A DNA stretch of 64,000 nt from assembly GCA_046724555.1 (NCBI GenBank), contig JBKOWU010000058.1, positions 1 through 64,000 on the forward strand. Direction: 5' to 3'. The translations under genes were made by a program, and so were the position numbers. Of the stretch, positions 63,991 to 64,000 are shown one piece after another; position 1 is the stretch's first letter, and every line of letters starts with the position of its first letter. The notes under the pieces were generated by a model. It searched no databases, was not told where the DNA came from, and worked only from the letters and a program-made list of their open reading frames with translations. This DNA is from JAFAQB01 sp046724555 (lineage in GTDB: Archaea; Thermoproteota; Nitrososphaeria; Nitrososphaerales; Nitrososphaeraceae).

Positions 63991-64000
63991 TTTATTACGG

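Noticed and set aside
1..64000. CRISPR arrays, insertion sequences, prophage or integrase attachment sites
   Set aside because: No regularly spaced repeats, transposase or integrase genes were seen in the window.

Overview
The window reads as chromosome of an archaeon of the Nitrososphaerota (Thaumarchaeota), probably a soil-type Nitrososphaerales relative with fairly low G+C. The grounds are archaeal information-processing genes (aIF2-beta, Nop5, fibrillarin, TiaS, Trm1, archaeal CCA enzyme, UPF0200/UPF0201, proteasome beta, CdvB/ESCRT-III), TATA boxes about 25 nt upstream of many start codons (leaderless transcripts), intron-bearing tRNAs without encoded CCA, an archaeal 7S SRP RNA, and a bacterial-type grpE-dnaK-dnaJ set as found in this phylum. 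No ammonia-oxidation gene is present, so the physiology is not settled here. The species-level guess is inference.

Layout. 0-6.5 kb: an A-type Fe-S carrier cut by the window edge, glutamate dehydrogenase, TatA, archaeal phosphoglycerate mutase, an F420-type (LLM) oxidoreductase and a beta-lactamase-fold nuclease. 6.7-9.6 kb: purine/folate C1 genes (purN, 5-formyl-THF cyclo-ligase, purD) with a candidate structured RNA between the first two. 9.6-11.4 kb: a KGG/LEA-like repeat protein, a SWIM zinc-finger protein and a phosphoesterase. 11.4-16 kb: carA-carB. 16-24 kb: a GHKL ATPase, a proteasome beta subunit lacking Thr1, a PUA protein, a NUDIX hydrolase, a MetF-like protein, an orphan ABC ATPase, Trm1 and RNase HII. 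24-31 kb: the box C/D RNP pair fibrillarin-Nop5, a JAMM protease, dipeptide-type permeases and aIF2-beta. 31-36 kb: grpE-dnaK-dnaJ and an ABC-2 type ATPase. 36-43 kb: tRNA-Leu, serB, initiator tRNA-Met, tiaS, hisI, thrC and a ubiquitin-like/E1 fusion. 43-48 kb: cdvB, UPF0201-UPF0200 and thpR-cca-COG2112 kinase. 48-54 kb: a signalling/regulatory stretch (winged-helix regulators, cyclase-receiver protein, roadblock-like protein, multi-TM proteins). 54-64 kb: agmatinase/arginase family enzyme, I9 inhibitor plus subtilisin, a YyaL-type protein, RNase Z and the SRP RNA.

The most striking point is a set of very short bulge-helix-bulge (BHB) introns. tRNA-Leu(CAG) carries two of 25 nt with a 7-nt exon between them. 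Initiator tRNA-Met carries one of 17 nt in the D-loop and one of 30 nt in the T-stem. The protein gene carB is interrupted at codon 25 by 18 nt containing an in-frame TAA; these 18 nt fold as a BHB, and their removal restores the invariant GEAGEFDYSG motif. carB therefore looks like an archaeal pre-mRNA processed by the tRNA splicing endonuclease.

Several small zinc-binding proteins under 65 residues lie in gaps that would otherwise look empty (3942, 16105, 39348, 61573), and a possible leaderless small gene lies at 54443. Further points are a palindrome over the TATA box of the secreted subtilisin and a possible link between the JAMM protease and the ubiquitin-like/E1 fusion.
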